Of a stretch of 64,000 nucleotides of DNA, positions 18,792 to 27,807 are shown one piece after another. The translations under genes and the position numbers were made by a program. Position 1 is the stretch's first letter, and each line of letters begins with the position of its first letter. This DNA comes from an uncultured Lachnospiraceae bacterium (lineage in GTDB: Bacteria; Bacillota; Clostridia; Lachnospirales; Lachnospiraceae), in contig CAMOWK010000001.1 of NCBI GenBank assembly GCA_946628415.1, positions 299,156 through 363,155 on the forward strand. The letters are read 5' to 3'. The notes below the pieces were generated by a model. That model was not told the origin of the DNA. It saw only the letters and a program-made list of their open reading frames with translations, and made no database searches.

Positions 18792-19215
18792 CCATAAATG
18801 TATTTACATCCTTAAACTCCCTGTATACGGATGCAAATCTTACATAAGCAACCTCATCAAGATTCTTTATCTTATCCATAACTATGGCTCCGATAACCGA
18901 AGACTCAACTTCTCTTGTTGCAAGATTGAAAATTTCAGCCTCAATGGTATCTACGCACTTTTCAATCTGCTCCATGGAAACCGGTCTTTTATGACAGCTT
19001 CTGACAAGACCCTGAACTATCTTTCTTCTATCATATGCTTCACGCGTTTTATCCTTCTTAATAACCATAATCGGTACATTTTCAACCTTCTCATAGGTTG
19101 TAAATCTCTTGCCGCATGAATCACACTGCCTTCTTCTTCTGATGGATGTATTATCATCAGCAGGTCTTGAATCTATAACGCTGGTGCTGTCCTCACCACA
19201 GAATGGACATCTCAT
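18766..19215 (-). CDS. nrdR: Transcriptional repressor NrdR
   Basis: NrdR represses ribonucleotide reductase operons in response to ATP/dATP. The 149-residue length is typical. The zinc ribbon [15 protein letters not shown]...[12 protein letters not shown] occupies the first 40 residues, and the ATP-cone domain follows ([20 protein letters not shown]). Its own promoter region holds NrdR-box-like palindromes, so it is probably autoregulated. No nrd genes are in the window. Confidence 0.98.
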   Translation of the reverse strand: MRCPFCGEDSTSVIDSRPADDNTSIRRRRQCDSCGKRFTTYEKVENVPIMVIKKDKTREAYDRRKIVQGLVRSCHKRPVSMEQIEKCVDTIEAEIFNLATREVESSVIGAIVMDKIKNLDEVAYVRFASVYREFKDVNTFMDELKKLLR

Positions 19216-19232
19216 AAAAAAACCTCACTTTT

Positions 19233-19280
19233 CGTTCTAATTTTGTGTGCTTATCAATATAAACACACTATATCTAGTGT
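19233..19280. promoter_or_regulatory. NrdR box pair in the nrdR promoter
   Basis: ACACTATATCTAGTGT (19265-19280) fits the NrdR box consensus ACACWATATATWGTGT. A weaker copy ending in GTGT at 19233-19248 lies 32 bp away, the three-turn spacing typical of NrdR site pairs. The strong box covers a probable -10 (TACACT, 17 bases from TTGCCT) on the minus strand. Confidence 0.75.
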
Positions 19281-19311
19281 ACTCCATTATAAGGATAAAG
19301 GCAAATGATTT

Positions 19312-20298
19312 TTAGCTGATGATCATAACACGAAGTATGCCCGGTCTCTCGTATTCTCTCTTACCATTTCCCATTCCGACGCTTTCTATGGTGAAGCTTT
19401 CAGGCAGCTTGGTATCAGTCATTACAGACGCCACAAATGCAGCTCCGGTCGGTGTTACAAGTTCGCCCTTTACCGGCACGATTTTCATAGGCAGCTTGTA
19501 GCTTTCTACTATATTAACAACAGCCGGCACAGGTACGGGAAGTATACCATGCTGGCATCTTACAGTGCCTGTTCCTTCTGAAAGATAAGGGACTATAACC
19601 TTGTCAATATTAAGGTTATCAAAGCATACAGCTATAGATATTATGTCAACTATTGAATCAAGTGCTCCTACCTCATGGAAATGCACCTCTTCAATCGGGA
19701 CTCCATGAGCCTTACTCTCTGCCTCCGCTAATACTCTGAAAATCTTCTTTGCAAGTTCTCTTGCACTTTCAGTCATATCACATGCATCAATTATCGGGAA
19801 TATATCATTTATCCCTCTATGCTCGTGGTGATGACTGTGATCGTATGCGTGGTTATGCTCATGTTCGTTTCCGTCATCGTGGCTGTGTGCATGGCTATGT
19901 TCATGGTCGTAGTCGTGTGTGTGCTCATGGTTATGATTATGATCATGGTCATGTGCGTCATCGTGACTGTGTGTATGTTCGTGATCATGGTCATGGTCGT
20001 GGTTATGCTCATGCATGTGGCCGTGTGCGTCATCGTGGCTGTGGTCATGGTCATATCCATACAGATATTCCATGTCATGATCGTGTCCATCATGCTCCGC
20101 ATCAAGGATTACATCAAAATCGCAAATATCAAGCCCCGCCTTTTTAACACGGCTTATCTTAGTGCTGAAGCCCTTAGCTTTAATCGAATCAAGAGCCTTA
20201 TTAAGGACATTCTCATCTGCACCGGCATCAAGGAGCGCTGCAACCGTCATATCCCCACTGATACCCATATTACTTTCAATATATAATGTATTTCCCAT
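19312..20298 (-). CDS. larC: Nickel-pincer cofactor protein LarC, histidine-rich, LarC1-like only
   Basis: LarC inserts nickel into the pincer cofactor of lactate racemase-type enzymes. The start is set at ATG 20296-20298, after AAAGGAAT, giving 328 residues beginning MGNTLYIESNMGISGDM, the LarC N-terminal signature. Residues about 69-160 are a histidine/aspartate-rich insert with more than 40 His, a probable nickel store. The core resumes with EEVHFHEVGALDSIVDI and ends with GNGKREYERPGILRVMI. The frame stops there. The C-terminal LarC2 domain is not found in the remaining 96 bases before nrdR. larB lies directly upstream. Confidence 0.88.
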   Translation of the reverse strand: MGNTLYIESNMGISGDMTVAALLDAGADENVLNKALDSIKAKGFSTKISRVKKAGLDICDFDVILDAEHDGHDHDMEYLYGYDHDHSHDDAHGHMHEHNHDHDHDHEHTHSHDDAHDHDHNHNHEHTHDYDHEHSHAHSHDDGNEHEHNHAYDHSHHHEHRGINDIFPIIDACDMTESARELAKKIFRVLAEAESKAHGVPIEEVHFHEVGALDSIVDIISIAVCFDNLNIDKVIVPYLSEGTGTVRCQHGILPVPVPAVVNIVESYKLPMKIVPVKGELVTPTGAAFVASVMTDTKLPESFTIESVGMGNGKREYERPGILRVMIIS

Positions 20299-20367
20299 AC
20301 TTATATTCCTTTCCTTTATCTCACGTGTAACCGAGCTCCGATTCTCATTTACCAATAACCTCTTCTA

Positions 20368-21045
20368 CTATCGTTCAGCCAGTCTGTTAATTTGAGTAGC
20401 TACATATCCGGCGCCGTAACCATTATCAATATTAACAACCGTTATACCATTGGCACATGAATTTATCATAGTAAGTAATGCAGAAATACCATTCATACTT
20501 GCTCCATATCCTACGGAAGTCGGAACCGCTATTACAGGAACTTTTGCAAGTCCGCCTATAACACTGGCAAGAGCTCCTTCCATACCCGCAACTGCAATGA
20601 TCACATTTGCAGTGTCGATAATATCCTGCTTGGATAAAAGTCTGTGGATTCCGCTAACTCCCACATCATAAACCCTAACTACATTTCCGCCGAAATATTC
20701 AGCTGTTTCCGCCGCTTCCTCAGCAACCGGAATGTCTGCAGTACCCGCCGAAAATACCGCAATATTCCCAATACCTTCGGTTTTAACGCTTGCATTTACC
20801 TTTAAAATTCTGGAAACAGGATTATAATCTGCCTCCGGGAATACTGCTTTTATCACCTCGTACTGCTCTTTACTGGCTCTGGTGCCGAATACCGAACCAT
20901 TTGTTTCGTACAGATCCCTGTATATCTTTACCAGATGCTCGTCCATCTTCCTTTCGCAGAATACGACTTCCGGAAAGCCTGTTCTCTCTTCTCTGTCATA
21001 ATCCAGTTTTGCTATTCCAAGATCCTTTATCTTATCTTCCCCCAT
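20368..21045 (-). CDS. larB: Pyridinium biscarboxylate synthase LarB
   Basis: LarB carboxylates and hydrolyses nicotinic acid adenine dinucleotide to start pincer cofactor synthesis. The 225-residue protein has the N-terminal segment LDYDREERTGFPEVVFCERK, and a C-terminal PurE-like domain with YDVGVSGIHRLL, VAGMEGALASVIGGL and PTSVGYGASMNGISALLTMINSCA. It forms an operon with larC (69 bases between the two coding regions). larE and larA are not in the window. Confidence 0.95.
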   Translation of the reverse strand: MGEDKIKDLGIAKLDYDREERTGFPEVVFCERKMDEHLVKIYRDLYETNGSVFGTRASKEQYEVIKAVFPEADYNPVSRILKVNASVKTEGIGNIAVFSAGTADIPVAEEAAETAEYFGGNVVRVYDVGVSGIHRLLSKQDIIDTANVIIAVAGMEGALASVIGGLAKVPVIAVPTSVGYGASMNGISALLTMINSCANGITVVNIDNGYGAGYVATQINRLAER

Positions 21046-21104
21046 AAATATCCCTTTCTAAAACACGATTAAACATACTGTCAATATTTCATAATGTCTT
21101 GAAA

Positions 21105-21698
21105 TCATTTATAAATATACTCTTCAGTAACAATTATATCCGGCGAAATGTCAAGCTCTGTATATGGGATGATTCCATCCATAAGCTGAAAACTGTAGGC
21201 AGGTGCCACAAGACAGAGATTGATGTCTTTTTTCTTTCTTAGTTTTTCAATATATCTGTCATAGAAGCCTCCGCCATAGCCTATACGATGTTTCTCATTA
21301 TCATAAACTGCTCCCGGCATTATCATAAGTAAATTCATTTTTTTATCATTTGTACCGGATTCATCTATCACAGAAATAAGTCCTCTTTCAGTATTTTTAG
21401 GTTCTTTTATTCCAAATGCCCCGTCCAGATACTCACCATCATCCTCGTAGAATTCCATTTCATCACTGCTAAGCACCTTAGGTATATAAACTGCTTTATC
21501 TTTTGCAGCCGTAAGCAGCATATCGGTATTTATTTCATTTCTGATGCTTTTATATATAAGTACTATATCTGAATCAGAAAACTCTCTCATTCCAATTATC
21601 TTTTCACATATAGCTTTCGATAAAGAAAGCGCCACATCAGCTTTTAACTCATCCCTTTTTGCAAGAACTTCTTTTCTTATTTCTTTTTTATCTATCAT
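21105..21698 (-). CDS. 5-formyltetrahydrofolate cyclo-ligase
   Basis: This enzyme converts 5-formyl-THF to 5,10-methenyl-THF using ATP. The 197-residue protein begins MIDKKEIRKEVLAKRDEL. It has the family motifs IYKSIRNEINTD, and GYGGGFYDRYIEKLRKKKDINLCLVAPAY with its nucleotide-binding glycine-rich part GYGGGFYDR. It follows the pnuC remnant by one base, so translation may be coupled to that broken gene. Confidence 0.94.
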   Translation of the reverse strand: MIDKKEIRKEVLAKRDELKADVALSLSKAICEKIIGMREFSDSDIVLIYKSIRNEINTDMLLTAAKDKAVYIPKVLSSDEMEFYEDDGEYLDGAFGIKEPKNTERGLISVIDESGTNDKKMNLLMIMPGAVYDNEKHRIGYGGGFYDRYIEKLRKKKDINLCLVAPAYSFQLMDGIIPYTELDISPDIIVTEEYIYK

Positions 21699-21699
21699 T

Positions 21700-22222
21700 C
21701 TACTCCCCCGCCAGTTGTCTCTTCTTCATTCTTCTCCAGTTAAAAAATCCATACATGTCATTTACAAGAAATGCAACGAAGCAGACAACAACAGAAATGT
21801 AACGAGTATTCATAAAACCTGCCAGAACCCATAAAATTATGAGGACCACATCATTTGATGCATAAGCCAGAGCAAAGTAAGGGCTTCTTCTGAATGTGAG
21901 ATATACCGCGAGAAAGCTCATTTACCTTCACCTCTGACCTTCTTCCATTGTAAGGATTTTTTAGCCATGAGACAAGTGCAAATATTGCCATCGGCATCGT
22001 CATACCAAGATAAGTCACCATTTCTCCGTAGTATGAAAATGAATATGAAATAATTCCGTAAAGAAGGCTGAATATAACCATGAGAAACTGCCCTATCGGA
22101 TTACCCTTGGCATTAAAGATAAGCGAAGTAACTCCAATAAGCGACGCAGCAAGCGTCATAAAACTTTCCCTGTCAAAATAAAGGAATGCAGCAACAGTAC
22201 ATATTACGGAGCACCCCCACAA
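21700..22222 (-). pseudogene. pnuC: pnuC-like nicotinamide riboside transporter, internally deleted
   Basis: Two frames together recall one PnuC protein. The first starts at a TTG (22220-22222) behind GAGGAG and reads SFMTLAASLIGVTSLIF, GNPIGQFLMVIFSLLYGI, YYGEMVTYLGMTMPMA and WLKNPYNGRRSEVKVNEL, then runs out of homology. In another frame, starting near 21921, the protein resumes with AVYLTFRRSPYFALAYASND and ends with FLVNDMYGFFNWRRMKK. Compared with my memory of the family, about 45 residues between the halves are missing and the phase is shifted, which fits a deletion near 21905. The product would lack membrane helices and is probably inactive. Confidence 0.75.
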
Positions 22223-22235
22223 CAGTTTCTCTCCT

Positions 22236-22307
22236 CGCGAAAAAAAGCATCCGCATACACATCTTCAAAGACCTAACGATGTGTAAACGGATGCTTTATA
22301 ATGCATC
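22236..22307 (-). promoter_or_regulatory. Terminator/attenuator in the pnuC leader
   Basis: On the minus strand a long hairpin has a 10-bp outer stem (22244-22253 with 22288-22297) and an 8-bp inner stem (22256-22263 with 22278-22285). It is followed by a T run and then, within 20 bases, by the pnuC ribosome site. An alternative stem GATGC/GCATC (22290-22294 with 22303-22307) would use the same 5' arm. It may simply end the epimerase transcript, but its position suits attenuation of pnuC. No known riboswitch class was recognised. Confidence 0.6.
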
Positions 22308-22340
22308 TCCTACCCGGTGGCAGAATCATTTATTCTTTTA

Positions 22341-23510
22341 TTAAAATGCGGAAAGTCTGGTTAAAACTTCGTAGCACATTCTTCCGCTGTGATAAGGGCA
22401 TGTCCATTCATCAGCTATATTCTTTGATGAATCAGGAACGCCGGAAGGACTGACTTCCGAATACCATTCAGAGCCCTCTCTTTTATCTATGAGATTCTCC
22501 TTTGTATATTCCCATATCTTTTCAGCGGCATCAAGGTATTTTTTGTCCCCTGTCTTCTCATATCCGTTCACAAAACCGACAACAGACTCACACTGAACCC
22601 ACCAGATTCTTGTTTCAAGGACATTGCCGTCCTCACATTCCGCAGGAACAGAATGACCGTCAAATGCAACGTTATAGATTTTCTCAGTGAGTATCTTTGT
22701 TACCGGAGCCATCTCTTCTGTAAATGTCGGTATACCCAGCACCTCAAGTGTTCTGTCTATGAGCCATGCAGCTTCAATATCATGTCCGTAGGAATGAAGG
22801 TCAATAAGTGAAGCGTAATTCTTATCAAAGAAAACTTCAAGCCTTTCTTTATCCGGATTAAACATCTTCGTTCTGAATATAGCAAGTATCTCAACCAGTT
22901 TTTCTCTCACTTTTTCAAATGGTGAAACTCTGTATAATTCTGTGTATGCTTCCATGACATGAAGCAGAGTATTCATAGTTCTGTCTGCCATTACACCATT
23001 TTCGGAAAGTTTATCATTCGGAGCCTGACCGAAATCCACTGAAAAGGCTTCAAGGTATCCATCATTGTCACGGCATTTTTCCTCTATCACAGAAAACAGC
23101 TGCTTTGCAAGCGCAACAGCCTCCTCATCTCCTGATATTTCATAATAAGAAGAAAGACCGTATATAGCAAAAGCCATATTGTAGGTATGCTTTAAGGTTT
23201 CCTTCGGTTTTCCATCATATGTCACCGACCAGTAAAGTCCGCCATTTTCTTTATCCAAAAAACTGTCCTTAAGAAAATGATATGCATGCTCCGCATATTT
23301 TAAACTGTCCTCATCCTTAAGAACCTTATATGCATTTGAAAAGAACCACAATATACGACTGTTAAGTATACATCCTTTATCAGCTTCTTTTTCGATAGTA
23401 AGATCGAATTTCATTTTTCCGTAGAAGCCGCCATTTTCTTTATCTATAAGGCTTTTCCAGTAAGGGATTACATGATTTTCAAATTCCTTTCTGATATCAT
23501 CCTTAAACAT
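22341..23510 (-). CDS. Cellobiose 2-epimerase (AGE family)
   Basis: This cytosolic enzyme epimerises cellobiose to glucosyl-mannose for use by mannoside phosphorylases. The 389-residue protein is an (alpha/alpha)6 barrel of the N-acylglucosamine 2-epimerase family. Family marks are ENGGFYGKM, RILWFFSNAYK, KHTYNMAFAIYGLS, DRTMNTLLHVMEAYTELYR, DLHSYGHDIEAAWL and RIWWVQCESVVGF, with the catalytic histidines in SYGHDIEA and near the C-terminal CPYHSGRMCYE. Cellobiose epimerase is favoured over N-acylglucosamine epimerase by these motifs. It is 27 bases downstream of the MraY-fusion gene. Confidence 0.9.
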   Translation of the reverse strand: MFKDDIRKEFENHVIPYWKSLIDKENGGFYGKMKFDLTIEKEADKGCILNSRILWFFSNAYKVLKDEDSLKYAEHAYHFLKDSFLDKENGGLYWSVTYDGKPKETLKHTYNMAFAIYGLSSYYEISGDEEAVALAKQLFSVIEEKCRDNDGYLEAFSVDFGQAPNDKLSENGVMADRTMNTLLHVMEAYTELYRVSPFEKVREKLVEILAIFRTKMFNPDKERLEVFFDKNYASLIDLHSYGHDIEAAWLIDRTLEVLGIPTFTEEMAPVTKILTEKIYNVAFDGHSVPAECEDGNVLETRIWWVQCESVVGFVNGYEKTGDKKYLDAAEKIWEYTKENLIDKREGSEWYSEVSPSGVPDSSKNIADEWTCPYHSGRMCYEVLTRLSAF

Positions 23511-23537
23511 ACGTCATTCCTTTCTATAATAATATTT

Positions 23538-25856
23538 CTACTCTGCATCAGTTGGTGTTGAGAGACTGTTCAGCTCTCTATATCCTATATATGCACTTTT
23601 TACTTCCCAATCTCCTGTAGCAGAAAACTCGATTTTCTTACCCCATTTTGTTTTATCAGTACCGCAGTATTTCTCTATCATTTCATAAGGAATCTGTAAA
23701 AATGAACCGTCATACGCCGGATAACCGTTCTTCGACCCCTTAAATCCACCGGAACCAACTTCTATCGGTTTTTCCCCTGCATCAGGGAAAACTACCCATA
23801 GCTCACCTCCGGATGATCGGTAGTTGATATTAAGATATGAACCCGGCACCAAAAGCCCCAGCGCTTCGTCCGAAAGCTCTATACCGCTTGTTTTATTTGC
23901 CGTTCCGGATACACTTGCATTAAGGTCCATCTTTTTATAAGTAGGAACAAACTCTTTTCTCTTTCCCACTCTTATACTGTAAACTTCCCACGGAGAGTCT
24001 GACTCACACTGCATTGATTCTCCCCATTTTGAGGTATCATCTCCCAGTGCCTTGGCCATCTCTTCAAATGAAATATATGCAGTTTCACCATCCGCAGCTG
24101 CAAAGCTGTGATTCTCTCCGCTCTGCTTTCCGTCACCGATTCTGGTCCAGCCTACTTCTGCATCATTCATTACCAGCCATATTTTTCCTGACTCGGATTT
24201 ATACTTTATCTCAATAACCGAACCCGGAACAAGAGCCTTTCTTATTTCAGGAGTAATCTTTCTGCCTGCCTGTGAAAGTTTAGCGGCAGATACATTAAAG
24301 CCCTTAAATTCTACAGCATCATATATCTGATATGTTGGAACTGCCATGCCAACCTTAAGAGAATCAACCTTCCACTTGGAATCCGATTCACAAAGTATCA
24401 TGTCACCCCATTTGGACACATCCGTTCCAAGTTCATCTGCTATCTGCTCATATGTAATCTGAATAATATTATTTGTATCATTTGTGTAGGCAAGATGTTT
24501 TCCTGTACCATCAATATCGCCCTGACCTATTCTCTTCCAACTGCCATCCTTATCAGAAAATACAATCCAAAGCTTTCCCGATTCAGACTTGTATCTTACT
24601 TCTATTACGGAGCCCGGAACGAGAGCATTTACCATATTCTCACTTATCTTTAGTCCGTTTGCTTCCCAGGAGTCAGCCTCCACCTTATAATCATCAAATA
24701 TATAGTCACTTACAGTATTAAAAAGATTATGTCTGTCAGCAAAGTCAAGAGTTTCCTCTTTTTCTTCCTCCGACGCATCACCGGAAGTCGCATCGGCATC
24801 CGTTGCAGTGGAATTGAGCCTTATGACAAACTCTTCACTGGTCGTCGGTTCTTCAGTCCCTCTTAAAACTATGTAATTGCAGCTAAAGATAATTATAAGC
24901 GCAACTATTGCTGCTATAACTTCCATTCCGGCGAAGAAAAGCGCAACCTTCTTTACTGCCCAGCCTTTCTTCTTTCTAAGATGATCATGGAAAGGAAATG
25001 TAATGTTGCTGAGGAAAGGCTTCTTAAGGAATCTCATAATTGAAACCTTGATGATTCCGATACCACCGTCAAATATAAATACTGATGAAAGTATCAGGAA
25101 TATAAACGGATGTCCTGCCTGCATTGCCATTAGTGCAAGAAGATAACCTATAGGTCTTGATCCGGCATCCCCCATAAGTATCTTACTCGGATTCCAGTTA
25201 TAGAACAGGTATGCTATAAGCGCACCTATCATCATTATTCCCATTCCATTGAATATAACAATGTCTATCCCGAAAATTACATTATATGCAAGAAGTTCGA
25301 CTATGGTTACACTTGCACAAAGTCCATCAACACCATCGGAGCAGTTCGTTACATTTACAGAAGCCCAGATAAGTATAACTGCAAGAATCGCATAAACAAC
25401 TACCGGGAAATGGAACAAGTGTCCGAATATTACTACATCAGAAGAATTGAAGTAAAGATATACCACAACTGTTATTATAGCTACGACAAGATCAATACTG
25501 CCCTTTACATATTCTCCCCATGGGGTCTTTGAAACATCATCAAGGTATCCGGTCATCATCATTACGAACATAAGAACCAGATAAACCTCTGTTTCTATTT
25601 GAAAGGGAAGAAAAAGAACTCCGCATATAACAAATATTATCATGAATACAAATCCTGCGCCCGTAACCTTGCCCGCGGATTTATCATTTATCACAACCAC
25701 CTTACCGTCAGGAGTCTCAACCTTTTTTCCTCCGTCGATCGGCAGAAATGAAAACGGCTTTTTGTAAAGAATAAATGTTATGAGAAATGTTATGCCTGCA
25801 GCGATAAGATAAATAGCCCATTCAGGAAAAATATTATTCAAATAACCATGTAACAT
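23538..25856 (-). CDS. mraY: MraY-type phosphotransferase fused to three extracellular repeat domains
   Basis: Residues 1-332 form a ten-helix MraY enzyme, which makes lipid I at the membrane. Key motifs are the NCSDGVDGL loop (171-179), MGDAGSRPIG (228-237) and the HDHLRKKKGW motif (290-299). The usual enzyme is about 320 residues, while this one has 772. After a Thr/Glu-rich linker (333-385) come three repeats of about 120 residues (386-503, 508-632, 638-758). Each repeat has a VPGSxxxIxYxSxSGxLWxVF core, a TYEQIAxxLGxDxxKWG helix and a SDSxWxVxSxxVG ending. MraY termini face outward, so the repeats should lie outside the cell. They look like carbohydrate-binding beta-sandwich modules, which is inference. 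The division cluster in this window lacks mraY, so this may be the essential copy. Confidence 0.87.
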   Translation of the reverse strand: MLHGYLNNIFPEWAIYLIAAGITFLITFILYKKPFSFLPIDGGKKVETPDGKVVVINDKSAGKVTGAGFVFMIIFVICGVLFLPFQIETEVYLVLMFVMMMTGYLDDVSKTPWGEYVKGSIDLVVAIITVVVYLYFNSSDVVIFGHLFHFPVVVYAILAVILIWASVNVTNCSDGVDGLCASVTIVELLAYNVIFGIDIVIFNGMGIMMIGALIAYLFYNWNPSKILMGDAGSRPIGYLLALMAMQAGHPFIFLILSSVFIFDGGIGIIKVSIMRFLKKPFLSNITFPFHDHLRKKKGWAVKKVALFFAGMEVIAAIVALIIIFSCNYIVLRGTEEPTTSEEFVIRLNSTATDADATSGDASEEEKEETLDFADRHNLFNTVSDYIFDDYKVEADSWEANGLKISENMVNALVPGSVIEVRYKSESGKLWIVFSDKDGSWKRIGQGDIDGTGKHLAYTNDTNNIIQITYEQIADELGTDVSKWGDMILCESDSKWKVDSLKVGMAVPTYQIYDAVEFKGFNVSAAKLSQAGRKITPEIRKALVPGSVIEIKYKSESGKIWLVMNDAEVGWTRIGDGKQSGENHSFAAADGETAYISFEEMAKALGDDTSKWGESMQCESDSPWEVYSIRVGKRKEFVPTYKKMDLNASVSGTANKTSGIELSDEALGLLVPGSYLNINYRSSGGELWVVFPDAGEKPIEVGSGGFKGSKNGYPAYDGSFLQIPYEMIEKYCGTDKTKWGKKIEFSATGDWEVKSAYIGYRELNSLSTPTDAE

Positions 25857-25860
25857 TTTA

Positions 25861-27786
25861 TTAACTCTCCTCTTCCAGTTCTTCCCATTTCTGATATAAA
25901 CTCATAAGATGTTCCGAAAGTTCTTCCCGTTTTGCGGAAAGCTCGGTAAGCAGCGATGTATTGGTTCCATTTTCGGGAAGACTCATCTCTTCGTCTATTT
26001 CGTTTATCTTAGCTTCTGTACTGTCTATCTCTTCCTCGGTCCTTTTTAGTTCACTCTGTCTTTTTCTTATAGCAGCCTGAAGCTTTTTATCTGCAAGATA
26101 TTTCTCCTTTGAGCCCTCTTTGGGATTCTCCTCCACAGTCTTTTCTTCTTCCACTTCACTTCCATGCTGAATCCTGTAGTACTCATCCCTGTGTTCCTCA
26201 AAGAAGTCATAATTACCGATGTAGTTTGTAAGAACTTGATTTCTCAGTTCTATTATCCTTGTTGCAGTGCTGTTTACAAAATATCTGTCATGACTTACAT
26301 AAAGAACAGTTCCGGTATAATTTCTTAGAGCTTCTTCAAGGATTTCCTTGGACTGTATATCAAGATGGTTTGTCGGCTCATCAAGGATAAGGAGGTTTGC
26401 CGGAGAAAGCATAAGTTTTGCAAGAGAAACACGTCCCTGCTCGCCACCCGAAAGATCTCCTATCTTCTTGAAAACATCTTCACCTGTAAAAAGAAAGGCA
26501 GCAAGAATACTTCTAATCTTCGTGTTCCCAAGATCTGGAAATGCATCCGACAATTCTTCAAATATAGTCTTATCCATCGAAAGGTTTTTATGTTCCTGAT
26601 CGAAGTAACCTATCTTTACTCTTGAACCAAGTTTTATACTTCCGCCATCTTTGGGTATGAGTCTGTTTATGATCTTAAGTATAGTCGTCTTACCGGTTCC
26701 GTTCGCACCTATAAGCGCAACATGCTCGGATCTTTTTATATCGATAGTTATATCATCAAAAAGAACAGTACTGCCAAATGACTTTGAAATATGTTCTGCA
26801 AGAAGTACGTCCTCGCCCGATTCAACATTCGGCGTGAGGCTGAGCCTCATATCGGTTCTCACCTCTGTCGGCTTTTCAAGAACCTCTATCTTGTCCAGCA
26901 TCTTCTCCCGGCTCTCCGCCCTCTTTATACTCTTCTCACGGTTAAATGACTTTAGCTTTGTTATTACTTCCTGCTCATGCTTTATCGTCGCCTGCTGATT
27001 AAGATAAGCCCTGACCTTTGCTTCACGTATCTTCTTTTTCTCTTCAGAGTAAAATGCATAGCTACCTTTAAATACAGTAGATACGCCCTGATCTATCTCT
27101 ATTATCTTGTTTGAAATCTTATCTATAAAGTATCTGTCATGGCTCACTACCATTACAGCACCCGGATAAGAAGAGAGGAATCCTTCAAGCCATGCAAGAG
27201 ATGAAATATCAAGATGATTAGTCGGCTCATCAAGGATGATGAGATCCGGTTTTTCTAAGAGCAGACGTCCGAGCGCAATTCTCATCTTCTGTCCGCCGGA
27301 GAGAGTATTTATATGTCTTCCGTAATCTTCCTTTCCAAAGCCAAGCCCGGAAAGAACGCCCTGTATCTCTGACTCATATGCATATCCGTTATCCCGGTCA
27401 TACTTAGTCTGGAGGGTATTATAAAGAGAAAGTGCCTTCTCCAGTTCATCTCCGGAAAGGTCATTCATTTCTTTTTCAAGTTCACGCAGCCTTTTTTCGA
27501 TATCAAGTATATACTGCTTCGCTCTCTGCATTTCCTCATAAACGGTGCTTTCAAAAAGTACATCCTGATTCTGGGCAAGATACCCAACTCTGACATCGGA
27601 AGCCATCACTACATTTCCCGAATCAGGGTTAAGTTTCCCCAGTATTACATTTAAAAGCGTAGTCTTTCCGGCGCCGTTTATACCGATTATAGCGACCTTA
27701 TCTTTTTCTTCAATATTAAAATTTATCTTTTTAAGCACTTCTTTTTCACCAAATGAAAGTGCTATATTCTGACACGAAAGTATCAT
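25861..27786 (-). CDS. ABC-F family ATPase
   Basis: The 641-residue protein has two ABC domains and no membrane helices, as in the ABC-F translation factors that act at the ribosomal E site. Walker A motifs are GINGAGKTTLLN and GANGTGKTTILK. Signature motifs are LSGGQKMR and LSGGEQGR. Walker B reads LIILDEPTNHLD and LLILDEPTNHLD. A linker helix rich in Lys/Glu joins the domains, and a coiled-coil C-terminal extension (about 560-641) is present. This matches the YdiF/Uup-like subgroup. It is four bases from the MraY-fusion gene. Confidence 0.93.
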   Translation of the reverse strand: MILSCQNIALSFGEKEVLKKINFNIEEKDKVAIIGINGAGKTTLLNVILGKLNPDSGNVVMASDVRVGYLAQNQDVLFESTVYEEMQRAKQYILDIEKRLRELEKEMNDLSGDELEKALSLYNTLQTKYDRDNGYAYESEIQGVLSGLGFGKEDYGRHINTLSGGQKMRIALGRLLLEKPDLIILDEPTNHLDISSLAWLEGFLSSYPGAVMVVSHDRYFIDKISNKIIEIDQGVSTVFKGSYAFYSEEKKKIREAKVRAYLNQQATIKHEQEVITKLKSFNREKSIKRAESREKMLDKIEVLEKPTEVRTDMRLSLTPNVESGEDVLLAEHISKSFGSTVLFDDITIDIKRSEHVALIGANGTGKTTILKIINRLIPKDGGSIKLGSRVKIGYFDQEHKNLSMDKTIFEELSDAFPDLGNTKIRSILAAFLFTGEDVFKKIGDLSGGEQGRVSLAKLMLSPANLLILDEPTNHLDIQSKEILEEALRNYTGTVLYVSHDRYFVNSTATRIIELRNQVLTNYIGNYDFFEEHRDEYYRIQHGSEVEEEKTVEENPKEGSKEKYLADKKLQAAIRKRQSELKRTEEEIDSTEAKINEIDEEMSLPENGTNTSLLTELSAKREELSEHLMSLYQKWEELEEES

Positions 27787-27807
27787 ACCAAATATTTCAA
27801 CTATAGC

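Noticed and set aside
19809..20110. Regular short repeats that at first sight recall a CRISPR or satellite array
   Set aside because: The repeats are codon repeats for His and Asp without constant unit length or unique spacers.
19749..20286. Long open frames on both strands with Val/Met- or His/Arg-rich repeats
   Set aside because: They are frame shadows of the histidine-rich insert of larC. The repeated CAT/GAT codons keep all frames open.
22236..22345. A known riboswitch (THF, preQ1, TPP or ZTP) before pnuC
   Set aside because: None of the conserved cores of these classes could be found. Only the hairpin and an alternative stem are supported.
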